NCBI GenBank assembly: GCA_026988585.1 | Contig: JALSKY010000050.1 | Location: 1-23,359 of the forward strand | Direction: 5' to 3' | DNA: 23,359 bases | Source: Deltaproteobacteria bacterium | GTDB lineage: Bacteria; Desulfobacterota; Dissulfuribacteria; Dissulfuribacterales; QOAL01 | The notes under the pieces: generated by a model | Seen by the model: the letters and a program-made list of their open reading frames with translations, nothing else | What the model was told of the DNA's origin: nothing | The model's database searches: none | Part shown: in pieces, positions 14,659 through 22,329 of the stretch | Numbering within the stretch: the first letter of the stretch is position 1 | Layout of the letters: each line of letters begins with the position of its first letter | Program-made: the position numbers and the translations under genes

Positions 14659-15207
14659 ATGGATATCCCAAGTTTTGGACATATCTCTTTCAACTGGTTG
14701 GATCTCTTCCTCACAATTCTCTTTGTGGTTCTGGTAATTCGGGGGCTGTTCACCGGTTTCAGCAAGGCTGCCTCAACCCTTCTCGGTGTGATAGTGGGAT
14801 TTTGGGTGGCTAGCAATCAGTACCCGCTGGTCTCATCCCATCTTTCGCTCTTTATCCACAATCCATTATGGAGGGACCTCGGCGCCTTTTTCCTGCTTTT
14901 TCTCGTGGTTTATATCGGTTTTCTCGTGGCCGGTATAATTATCCACGGTTTTTTCAGATTCTTGAGTCTCAAATGGCTGGATTCCATTCTGGGCGGAGTC
15001 TTCGGATTCCTGAAGGCCATGGTATTCGCAGGGATGGTTGTTTTCATCCTCACCCTGACCCTTCCAGAGAAGTCGCCGCTTCTGAAGGGTTCCAGGCTTT
15101 ATCCTGTGGTGAGTGACGTGGCGCATTGGATGACATCCATGGTGCCGGAAAATCTCAAGGCCAAATTCATGTGGAAATGGAGGAAGATGGAGGATCATAC
15201 CGTCTGA
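14659..15207 (+). CDS. cvpA: CvpA family membrane protein
   Basis: CvpA-family proteins are four-helix inner membrane proteins linked to envelope homeostasis and, in E. coli, colicin V production. The 182-residue protein shows four hydrophobic helices (about 14-34, 37-55, 73-98, 110-137) with the family-typical NWLDLFLTILFVVLVIRGLFTGF opening (core FVVLVIRGLFTGF), and LDSILGGVFGFLKAMVFAG before the last helix. The basic C-terminal tail (KFMWKWRKM) is probably cytoplasmic. A GGAGG/GAGG ribosome site precedes the ATG. Precise biochemical function is not established for the family. Confidence 0.87.
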   Translation: MDIPSFGHISFNWLDLFLTILFVVLVIRGLFTGFSKAASTLLGVIVGFWVASNQYPLVSSHLSLFIHNPLWRDLGAFFLLFLVVYIGFLVAGIIIHGFFRFLSLKWLDSILGGVFGFLKAMVFAGMVVFILTLTLPEKSPLLKGSRLYPVVSDVAHWMTSMVPENLKAKFMWKWRKMEDHTV

Positions 15208-15217
15208 TTCCTCCTCA

Positions 15218-15240
15218 CCCCTTTTTCCTGCCCAAAGGGG
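15218..15240 (+). other. Hairpin between cvpA and mfd (weak terminator or attenuator)
   Basis: CCCCTTT (15218-15224) pairs perfectly with AAAGGGG (15234-15240) across a 9-nt loop. A run of eight T residues follows 11 nt later (15252-15259), too far for a classical intrinsic terminator. It may reduce read-through into mfd. Confidence 0.35.
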
Positions 15241-15354
15241 CTGTTGCCATCATTTTTTTTCTGTCCCTTGGCCTTCATGCAGTTTTCCTTGACCGGTTAT
15301 GCTCCAGTTTTTTTCCTGCTTAGTTCCTTTTTTGCGAAGTTTTTTGAATCTATT

Positions 15355-18300
15355 ATGCAAAGTGAATTATCGAAAATTCAGGACGTTTTCCATAAAGATA
15401 GGGCATCTGGAGCCGTAAGGCTCGATCTTGAGGCCAGGGGGCTCTCCAGGGCTGCGGTCTTTCTTTCCATGGCAGTATCTTCCATGGAAAAGGGTGGGCG
15501 TGGGCCTATACTCTGGGTGTGTCAGGATATGGAGACGGCCCATACCCGGGCCAGGGAGCTGAAAACTCTCCTCTCCTGTTCAGTCTGTCTCCTTCCTCCC
15601 CTGGAAGAATTGCTGTTTATGCCAATAGTGCCTTCTAGGGGGTTGGTATCAGAGAGGATTCAGGCCCTGGATGCCCTGGCCTCTATGGATGATGCTGTTG
15701 TTGTCGCCCCTGTAGAGGCGTTGGCAGAGCCCCTGCCTCCCCATCATATTCTCTCTTCAGTTAGTGAGACCGTATCAGTTGATGATGAGATCGGAAGGGA
15801 TATCCTGGCAGACTGGCTGGTTGATGCTGGTTATGAACCTTGCCGGATAGTGACCCGCATTGGTGAATTCGCTGTAAGAGGCGGAATAGTCGATATCTTC
15901 TCTCCTGGGTTGCCATATCCTGTGCGTCTCGATTTCTTTGACGATATGGTGGAGTCCATAAGGTATTTTCATCCTGACTCCCAGAGATCCATGAAGGAGC
16001 TTGAACAGGCACGGCTCCTTCCGGTTACGGAGTTTCTTCTGGATTCCTCCATGATCGAGAAGGCAAAGGGACGCCTTATCAGCAAAGCCTCTAAGCTGGG
16101 TATCTCCGCCTCTGCTGTTACTGAGATCAGGGAGCTTTTATCTCAACGGCGCACCTATGAGATGCATTGCGGCGTCCTCCCCATCCTTTATGAAAACCCG
16201 GGAAGACTCATGGATTATCTTGGGGCTGAGGGTAGCATGATACTGGAACAGCCTGCTGAATCTGTTCACAGCCTGGAGCAGACCCTTGAAGAGAGGGAGA
16301 CACTCTATCAGGATGCCTTGGCAAGAGAGCGGGTTTTTGCAGGGTTCACAGAGTATCTTTTGCCGGTCAATGATCTCTCCCGAGGTTTCAGAAAGAAAAG
16401 AAGGATCATGGTATGGGCGTCTGACATCTACAGAGATGCCGGCCTATCTGATGGGTTTGATTCGGAAACTCCTCTATATTCCGTCCGGGTAGATATTCAA
16501 CCACTGAGCATTCCGAGTCTGAGCCTCTCCTTCAGAAAGGGCAGGGAGCTCTTCTCTCCAGTGGCAGAGATGCTCCAGGAGTGGGTCAATGATGAGGGGT
16601 GCAGGGTGATCCTGCTGGCATCTGATGATGGACAGCTCAGGCGAATCAGGTCCCTGCTCTCCCATTATGGTCTCCAGGCAGAGGAATTATGCCAATCTGC
16701 ATGTGATAGGGGGCATCCTGAAGTTACGGGAGCAGGTCCTTGTCTCGGCAGGGTGGTTTCATGGTCTGCTGGCCAGGAACCAGGACTGTTCCTTCATGTA
16801 GGTTGGTTGCAGGAGGCTGCTTCCATCCCTGATCTTGGGGTAAAGATCCTGCCTGATCACCTGATTTTTCAGATTGCCAGGGCCGATGCCGGCAGGGAAG
16901 GTAAAAGGCGGCACCGGAAAGGGGTGCGGCCTGTCTCTGCTGCTGAACTCAAGGCAGGTGAGCTTGTGGTTCATAGGGATCATGGCATAGGCAGATATAT
17001 TGATCTGGAGCTCATAGAGATAAATGGCATAGAAGGGGAGTATTTTGTCCTGGAATATGCTGCAGGAGACAAGCTCTACCTTCCTGTTGACCGGATTGGC
17101 TTGCTGACCCCATATGTGGGGGTTGAGGGAAGGGAGCCGAGATTGGATAAATTGGGCAGCCGTTCCTGGCATACCCGAAAGGGTAAGGTAAAAAAGGCCC
17201 TTCAGGAGATAGCCCACGATCTCGTGGATCTCTATGCCCAGAGAAAGCTGGCCAGGGGCGTGGCCTTCTCCCCTCCGGATGAGATGTTCAGACAGTTCGA
17301 GATGGATTTCCCCTATGAGGAGACCAGAGATCAGGCCGCTGCCATCCAGGATGTCATTTCTGATATGGAACAGCCTCAGCCAATGGACCGGCTGGTCTGT
17401 GGAGATGTGGGATACGGCAAGACCGAGGTGGCTATGCGGGCTGCCTTCAAGGCCGTGGAGGATGGGTATCAGGTAGCGGTCCTGGTGCCTACCACCCTTC
17501 TTGCCGAGCAGCATGAAAGGACATTCAGGAAGCGGTTCAAACGGTTTCCGGTGTGTGTGGAGGCCCTGAGCCGAATGAAACCTCCGCGGATGCAGAAGGC
17601 CATTGCACAGGCAGTCAGGGATGGCAGTGTTGATATCCTTATTGGTACCCACAAGATCCTGGGGATGGCTCATCTTTTCAGGAGGCTTGGGTTGCTGATA
17701 ATAGATGAAGAACACAGGTTCGGTGTCAGGCATAAGGAGCAGATAAAAAAGATAACCGCTACTGTTGACTGCCTCACCCTGACGGCTACGCCTATTCCCA
17801 GGACCCTTCAGCTCTCGCTCCTGGGACTAAGGGATCTCTCCACTATCGAGACGGAACCCCCTGGAAGGCAGTCAGTGAGCTGTTTTCTGGCTGAGGCCGA
17901 TGACTCCATCATCAGAAATGCCATTCTTAGGGAGTTGGACCGGGGAGGACAGGTATTTTTTGTGCATAACAGAATAGCTGGATTGGAGCGGATAGCAGAG
18001 AAGGTCAAGCGGCTGGTTCCACAGGCCAGGACAGCTCTGGCACATGGACGTATGGATCCGGCAGAACTGGAGCGGATAATGGTCTCGTTTGTCAGGGGAG
18101 AGATCGATTGCCTTGTCTCCACCACCATTATTGAATCAGGGCTGGATATTCCGTCTGCCAACACCTTGATAGTCAACAGGGCAGATATGCTGGGGCTTGC
18201 AGAACTTTACCAGTTGAAAGGAAGGGTAGGGCGCGCCAGCACCAAGGCATATGCCTATTTTTTGGTGCCTCATTTGCCATCCCTTGGCAAGGATGCAGTC

Positions 18301-18987
18301 CAGAGGCTAAAGGCATTCATGGAGGCAGCAGAGGATGGTGGTGGAATGGGACTTTCCATGCAGGATCTCCGGATCAGGGGCGGCGGCAATCTGCTGGGAC
18401 TGGTGCAGACAGGAAGGGTTGCGGATGTAGGCTATGATCTCTATCTTGATCTCCTGGCTGAGGCAGTTGCTGAACTCCAGGGCAAGGATCTGGAGCCAGA
18501 ATTGGATCCAGAGATCAATCTTGGATCTCCAGCCTTCATACCCCAGGAGTATATCCCTGATATTGCCTCAAGGGTTGAGACCTATCGCCGTCTTTCCAGG
18601 GCAGGTCGGGATGGGGCAGGCGAAGAGCAATCTCTGATAGAGATAGCCCTTGAGCTGGAGGACCGTTTTGGGCCATTGCCCCCGGAGGTGAAGAACCTCA
18701 TCTCTGTTATGGAGATAAAGGGTGCTCTGGTTAGATTGAGGGCATTAAAGCTGGAAAAGGCTGTCTCTCAAGACCCAAAGGGAAGGGCCAGGATTGTGTT
18801 GACCTTTGGGCCTCAAGGACCGCCTGGAGTCGATGCACTGCTGAAGGCAGCTGCTGATGGCAGGATTCATCTCCTGCCAGACAGCCGTATAGCCCTGCAC
18901 CTGAAACCCGGAACGGATCATCAGGAATTTCTTGCCAATGTATTAAAGGGGTTGAATGAACTCATAGGACTTACTAAAAAGACATAA
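15355..18987 (+). CDS. mfd: Transcription-repair coupling factor Mfd
   Basis: Mfd is the ATP-driven translocase that removes RNA polymerase stalled at DNA damage and recruits UvrA. From the ATG at 15355 it is 1210 residues, near the family norm of about 1150-1180; the frame is open further upstream, so the exact start is uncertain, and no strong SD is visible. Domains in order: UvrB-like N-terminal module (about 20-250, with EFAVRGGIVDIFSPG and RLDFFDD), RNA polymerase-interacting domain (about 525-600, LVVHRDHGIGRY), helicase core with Walker A GDVGYGKTE (683-691), DEEH box (784-787), TATPIPRTL, and QLKGRVGR (953-960), then the TRCF C-terminal domain. All motor motifs are intact. Confidence 0.97.
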   Translation: MQSELSKIQDVFHKDRASGAVRLDLEARGLSRAAVFLSMAVSSMEKGGRGPILWVCQDMETAHTRARELKTLLSCSVCLLPPLEELLFMPIVPSRGLVSERIQALDALASMDDAVVVAPVEALAEPLPPHHILSSVSETVSVDDEIGRDILADWLVDAGYEPCRIVTRIGEFAVRGGIVDIFSPGLPYPVRLDFFDDMVESIRYFHPDSQRSMKELEQARLLPVTEFLLDSSMIEKAKGRLISKASKLGISASAVTEIRELLSQRRTYEMHCGVLPILYENPGRLMDYLGAEGSMILEQPAESVHSLEQTLEERETLYQDALARERVFAGFTEYLLPVNDLSRGFRKKRRIMVWASDIYRDAGLSDGFDSETPLYSVRVDIQPLSIPSLSLSFRKGRELFSPVAEMLQEWVNDEGCRVILLASDDGQLRRIRSLLSHYGLQAEELCQSACDRGHPEVTGAGPCLGRVVSWSAGQEPGLFLHVGWLQEAASIPDLGVKILPDHLIFQIARADAGREGKRRHRKGVRPVSAAELKAGELVVHRDHGIGRYIDLELIEINGIEGEYFVLEYAAGDKLYLPVDRIGLLTPYVGVEGREPRLDKLGSRSWHTRKGKVKKALQEIAHDLVDLYAQRKLARGVAFSPPDEMFRQFEMDFPYEETRDQAAAIQDVISDMEQPQPMDRLVCGDVGYGKTEVAMRAAFKAVEDGYQVAVLVPTTLLAEQHERTFRKRFKRFPVCVEALSRMKPPRMQKAIAQAVRDGSVDILIGTHKILGMAHLFRRLGLLIIDEEHRFGVRHKEQIKKITATVDCLTLTATPIPRTLQLSLLGLRDLSTIETEPPGRQSVSCFLAEADDSIIRNAILRELDRGGQVFFVHNRIAGLERIAEKVKRLVPQARTALAHGRMDPAELERIMVSFVRGEIDCLVSTTIIESGLDIPSANTLIVNRADMLGLAELYQLKGRVGRASTKAYAYFLVPHLPSLGKDAVQRLKAFMEAAEDGGGMGLSMQDLRIRGGGNLLGLVQTGRVADVGYDLYLDLLAEAVAELQGKDLEPELDPEINLGSPAFIPQEYIPDIASRVETYRRLSRAGRDGAGEEQSLIEIALELEDRFGPLPPEVKNLISVMEIKGALVRLRALKLEKAVSQDPKGRARIVLTFGPQGPPGVDALLKAAADGRIHLLPDSRIALHLKPGTDHQEFLANVLKGLNELIGLTKKT

Positions 18988-19013
18988 GGAAATCAAAAAA
19001 GGAGGCCGGTAAA

Positions 19014-19991
19014 TTGAACCGACTTTTGATATTGCTGTTTATGTTCGTTTTTTTGGTGATCAGTTCAATGGCTGCAGGATCCCAGGCTGCAATAGTGGAC
19101 AGGGTAGTTGCAGTGGTGAATGGAGAGCCTATCACCCTGGCAGAGCTGGAGAAGAGGGCAGCTCCTCTTCTGAAGAAACATATAACAAGTGACATGCCTG
19201 TGAAGGAGAAGGTCCGGTTAAAGCGGGAGATCTTTGCCAAGGTGCTTCCCCAGATGATCGATGACAAGCTGGTGGATGAGGAGATCAAACGCCTTGGTAT
19301 CACCGTGGATGATAGTGAAGTCAATGGAATGATCGATCGTATCTGCAGGGAAAACGGGATAACCCTGGATGAGTTTGTGGCAAAACTCAAGGAACAGGGA
19401 GTGACCCTGGATCAGTACAAGGAACAGGTTAGAAAACAGATTGAGCGTGCCAGGCTGATAAATGCTCAGGTGAAGCAGAAGATCGTCATAACGGATGAAC
19501 AGGTGAAAACCTTTCTTCGATATAAATATCCCCAGTCCAGCAGGTATGGTGGCCCGTATTACAAGATTGAACAGATACTGATAGTGCCGGATGATGTAGA
19601 TCCAAATGGGAGAAAGGCAGCTCTTGAGAGGGCAAAAAAGGCACTGAAGGAGCTCAAGGCAGGAAAGGATTTTTATGAGGTGGCTTCCCGTTACTCAAAT
19701 GCAGGCAGAGACGGTGTAGAGCTTGGCGTATTCAGTCTGGACGAGATGGCCCCTGTTCTGCGTAATGCCATAGAGGGTTTAAAGCCAGGTGAGACCTCTG
19801 GAATAGTAGAGACAGCTACAGGATTTCAGATTCTGCGTCTTGCAGGTGTAACCAACTCTAAAGAGGAGGAGTTTGATCCCCTGCTCATGGAGGAGGCCAG
19901 GGCAAAACTGTATGATATTGAGATCAATAACAGGTTTCAGGAGTGGTTGAATCAGTTGAGGTCCAAATCATCCATCAGAATCCTTCTGTAA
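19014..19991 (+). CDS. SurA-like periplasmic chaperone / parvulin peptidyl-prolyl isomerase
   Basis: The 325-residue protein starts with a signal peptide (hydrophobic 3-19, cleavage likely near AGSQAA, 21-26), continues with a SurA N-terminal chaperone domain (about 27-165, opening IVDRVVAVVNGEPITLAEL) and has a single PpiC rotamase domain (about 182-280, YKIEQILI, VASRYSNAGRDGVELGVFS, GETSGIVETATGFQILRL). E. coli SurA has two PPIase domains, so this is a one-domain version, common outside the gammaproteobacteria. It would act in the periplasm on outer-membrane proteins. The TTG start is chosen because a strong AGGAGG lies 8 nt upstream and the signal peptide begins there. It is 26 bp after mfd. 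Confidence 0.92.
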   Translation: MNRLLILLFMFVFLVISSMAAGSQAAIVDRVVAVVNGEPITLAELEKRAAPLLKKHITSDMPVKEKVRLKREIFAKVLPQMIDDKLVDEEIKRLGITVDDSEVNGMIDRICRENGITLDEFVAKLKEQGVTLDQYKEQVRKQIERARLINAQVKQKIVITDEQVKTFLRYKYPQSSRYGGPYYKIEQILIVPDDVDPNGRKAALERAKKALKELKAGKDFYEVASRYSNAGRDGVELGVFSLDEMAPVLRNAIEGLKPGETSGIVETATGFQILRLAGVTNSKEEEFDPLLMEEARAKLYDIEINNRFQEWLNQLRSKSSIRILL

Positions 19992-20025
19992 TCCTGGTCA
20001 ATTAACATTGAAGAGAGAGGTGTAG

Positions 20026-20613
20026 ATGAATTCCAATGATCAGGTCGAGTCAGTCTCTCAGGGCCTTGGAATGGCCGATGAGACCATAGGTGAATTCCTC
20101 AAGAGAGAGCGGGAACTAAGGCAGATATCCTTGGAGGAGATAGCCGAGGAGACCAAGGTCTCTATGGGACGCCTGCGGGCACTGGAGGCCAACCAGTTCG
20201 ATCAGCTTCCGGCACCAATTTATATTCGTGGTTTTGTCAGGATCTATGCAGAGTATATCGGTCTTGATCCGGCAGAAGTGATGATGCGATTCGAGGATGA
20301 ACTTTTTTTTGATGAGCAGGAGACTCAGACCCGGAGTTCAGGTTTCAAGACCTTGGACGAGGAAAGGGTGGAATCGAAGCGGCGTCTTTTTGTTGTGCTG
20401 GCCATCATCCTGGTTGCTGCCCTGCTGGTGGCAGGCGGGCTATATTACTATTTTGATCAGCAAAGCAGACAGAACACAGTTCTGGAGGAACTCAATATGC
20501 CTGCAGGCAGTAACGTCCAGGAATCTTCAGGCCTGGCAGGTGGGCTCAAGGGAGATAATATCCTCCCTGGAACAGGTAATGAACGGTCTGTGCCGGAGAA
20601 GGTCGGTGATTAG
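20026..20613 (+). CDS. RodZ-like helix-turn-helix membrane protein lacking the periplasmic domain
   Basis: RodZ links the MreB cytoskeleton to the envelope and helps set rod shape. The 195-residue protein has the RodZ-type HTH_25 domain (about 20-85: IGEFLKRERELRQISLEEIA, LPAPIYIRGFVRIYAEYIGLD), an acidic linker, a basic residue cluster and one membrane helix (121-142). Only about 50 polar residues follow, so the beta-rich DUF4115 domain usually found in RodZ is absent. The stop codon is followed 37 bp later by recO in good coding sequence, with no sign that a frameshift removed that domain. A GAGAGG SD supports the start. It lies between surA-like and recO genes. Confidence 0.87.
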   Translation: MNSNDQVESVSQGLGMADETIGEFLKRERELRQISLEEIAEETKVSMGRLRALEANQFDQLPAPIYIRGFVRIYAEYIGLDPAEVMMRFEDELFFDEQETQTRSSGFKTLDEERVESKRRLFVVLAIILVAALLVAGGLYYYFDQQSRQNTVLEELNMPAGSNVQESSGLAGGLKGDNILPGTGNERSVPEKVGD

Positions 20614-20650
20614 CCGGCCTGGCAGGTGTTGATCTTCGAGTATTCCTTCA

Positions 20651-21484
20651 ATGCCCGAGGTTGTCAATTCCCTCTCGTTTGTCCTTTTCGCCCGTGACTT
20701 TGGGGAGTCGGATAAGATCGTAACCCTTTTTTCCAGATCCCGGGGTAAACAGAGGGCAATAGCAAAGGGGGCCAAGAGAAGTGTTAAGAGATTCCTCAAT
20801 GCCCTTGAGCCCTGCAATCTTCTGGAGACCTCTCTGGTCCTTTCAACAAGGCAGGGAGGGCTGGACAGGATAGACAGCTGTTGCATCAAGGAGACCTTTC
20901 CTGGAATTCGTTCCTGTTACAACCGCTTTTTGTCAGCTACTTTGGCGTGTGAACTGCTGGATCTTTGGCTAAAGGACCTTGATCCCCATCCGGGACTGTT
21001 CGGCCTGTTGAATTGGCATCTGACCGAGATGAACAGGAGGGAGCAGCCTGGTCGTATGGCTATAATATTTGCAGTCAGGACACTTTCTCTGGTTGGGTAT
21101 GGTGGGCAGCTTGGCCGCTGTATCAAGTGCAACAGTGAACTGCATGGCAGAGGCATACAGTTAAAGCCGGAGCAGGGAGGTTTTCTGTGTGGCAGTTGCT
21201 GGTCAGGTGAGCCTGTTGGGAAAAATATCTTTGCGGCCGGGGCTGCAAGATCCCTTGCTTTTTTTCAGGACGCACCCTATGAATCCCTTTCCAGGCTGAG
21301 ACTATCACCGGATCTGATGCTTCAGTGCTGGAATATTGTATCCGTGCTCCACTCAGTATTCTTGCAACGGACTCCCAAGTCCTTTCAGATGGTTTCCCGT
21401 GTCCGGGAGAGTTTTTTCAGCAGTGCTGGCAGTGAGGTGAAGGGTGCTGGTTACGGCAATAGCAGGGCCTCAAACTCCAACTGA
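20651..21484 (+). CDS. recO: DNA repair protein RecO
   Basis: RecO loads RecA with RecR in the RecF recombinational repair pathway and anneals SSB-coated DNA. The 277-residue protein has the N-terminal OB fold (SFVLFARDFGESDKIVTLFS, KGAKRSVKRFLNALEPCNLL) and the central helical domain. A zinc-finger pattern is visible: Cys157-x2-Cys160 (CIKC) and Cys180-x2-Cys183 (CGSC), the typical RecO Cys4 site. The start (ATGCCC) lacks a strong SD, so the precise start is moderately certain. It lies 37 bp after the rodZ-like gene and 20 bp before the LOG gene. Length is slightly above the 240-residue norm because of a polar C-terminal tail. Confidence 0.93.
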   Translation: MPEVVNSLSFVLFARDFGESDKIVTLFSRSRGKQRAIAKGAKRSVKRFLNALEPCNLLETSLVLSTRQGGLDRIDSCCIKETFPGIRSCYNRFLSATLACELLDLWLKDLDPHPGLFGLLNWHLTEMNRREQPGRMAIIFAVRTLSLVGYGGQLGRCIKCNSELHGRGIQLKPEQGGFLCGSCWSGEPVGKNIFAAGAARSLAFFQDAPYESLSRLRLSPDLMLQCWNIVSVLHSVFLQRTPKSFQMVSRVRESFFSSAGSEVKGAGYGNSRASNSN

Positions 21485-21504
21485 TTGAGGGAAAGGCAGG
21501 AGGA

Positions 21505-22281
21505 ATGGCAGAGGAGAAAAAGAATAATAACAACAGATTCAGCCCTGAAGAGATATGGAAGTGGTATCCCCATGCCCCTGTTCATGCCAACCCGTCGAGA
21601 TATGTGATAGATCAGCTTGATCAGAAGGAATCCTGGAGGCTTTTCAGGATCCTGGCAGAATTCGTTGATGGTTTCGAGGAGATGGTAAAGACCTATCCTG
21701 GGGTAGCGGTTTTTGGTTCAGCCAGAGTAAAGCCGGAAGACAGTTATTATCAATGGGCAGAGACCATTGCCAGAGGGCTGGCCAATGCAGGTTATTCCAT
21801 TATCACCGGAGGCGGCCCGGGTATCATGGAGGCTGCAAACAAGGGAGCCTTTGAGGCCGGCGGGATCTCTGCAGGTCTGAACATTCGCCTTCCACATGAG
21901 CAGAAGCCCAATCCATATACCAACATCAGTCTTGATTTCCGTTATTTTTTTGTCCGGAAGGTGATGTTGGTCAAGTATGCGGTAGCCTTTGTTATTCTGC
22001 CTGGAGGATTTGGTACACTGGATGAATTCTCTGAGGCAATCACCCTGATCCAGACCCATAAGATAAAACCCTTTCCTGTAATCCTTTTGGGTAGTGATTA
22101 CTGGAAGGATTTTGTTAAATGGATGGAGAAGACCATGTTGTCAGCAGGCATGATAGCTCCTGAGGATCTGGAGATCTTTCATATCATAGATGATCCCGAG
22201 ATGGTAGTGGAGACAATCAAGGAGATTGTCCCACTAACTTACCAGGGAGAGGGTGAAGCCCCTTGCTGCAAGCTTTATTGA
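21505..22281 (+). CDS. LOG family (TIGR00730) Rossmann-fold nucleotide hydrolase
   Basis: This family includes cytokinin riboside 5'-monophosphate phosphoribohydrolase (LOG) and bacterial nucleosidases such as PpnN; older annotations call it lysine decarboxylase, which is wrong. The 258-residue protein has GSARV (71-75), the phosphate-binding GGGPGIMEAANKGA (102-115) and PGGFGTLDE (166-174), the diagnostic PGGxGTxxE motif that includes the catalytic Glu. An Arg-Lys pair (151-152) sits at the expected position. Residues 1-60 form an extra helical N-terminal segment, so it is longer than minimal LOG (about 180-200 residues). The C-terminus ends CCKLY. It probably hydrolyses a nucleoside 5'-monophosphate; the substrate is unknown. 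Confidence 0.91.
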   Translation: MAEEKKNNNNRFSPEEIWKWYPHAPVHANPSRYVIDQLDQKESWRLFRILAEFVDGFEEMVKTYPGVAVFGSARVKPEDSYYQWAETIARGLANAGYSIITGGGPGIMEAANKGAFEAGGISAGLNIRLPHEQKPNPYTNISLDFRYFFVRKVMLVKYAVAFVILPGGFGTLDEFSEAITLIQTHKIKPFPVILLGSDYWKDFVKWMEKTMLSAGMIAPEDLEIFHIIDDPEMVVETIKEIVPLTYQGEGEAPCCKLY

Positions 22282-22307
22282 CAGATTTCCCTTGTAATTA
22301 TTCAATT

Positions 22308-22329
22308 TCTCCGGCAGGAGATGGTTTTT
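22308..22329 (+). terminator. Possible weak terminator after the LOG gene
   Basis: TCTCC-GGCA-GGAGA (stem 22308-22312 with 22317-22321) is followed by TGG and five T residues. With only 5 bp it is short for an intrinsic terminator, but it sits 27 bp after the plus-strand stop codon, where convergent transcription would need to end. It reaches into the stop codon of the minus-strand gene. Confidence 0.4.

Noticed and set aside
15281..15320. Possible mfd promoter starting at TTGACC
   Set aside because: The -35-like box is good, but no acceptable -10 box lies 16-18 bp downstream.
15244..15354. Upstream extension of Mfd by 37 codons
   Set aside because: The extra residues (FFFCPLAFMQFSLTGY and onward) are hydrophobic, unlike an Mfd N-terminus, and overlap a T-rich leader. 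The ATG at 15355 gives a normal beginning.
16759..17733. 324-codon open frame on the minus strand
   Set aside because: Antisense to the Mfd domains carrying Walker A and the polymerase-interacting region. It is a codon-bias shadow.
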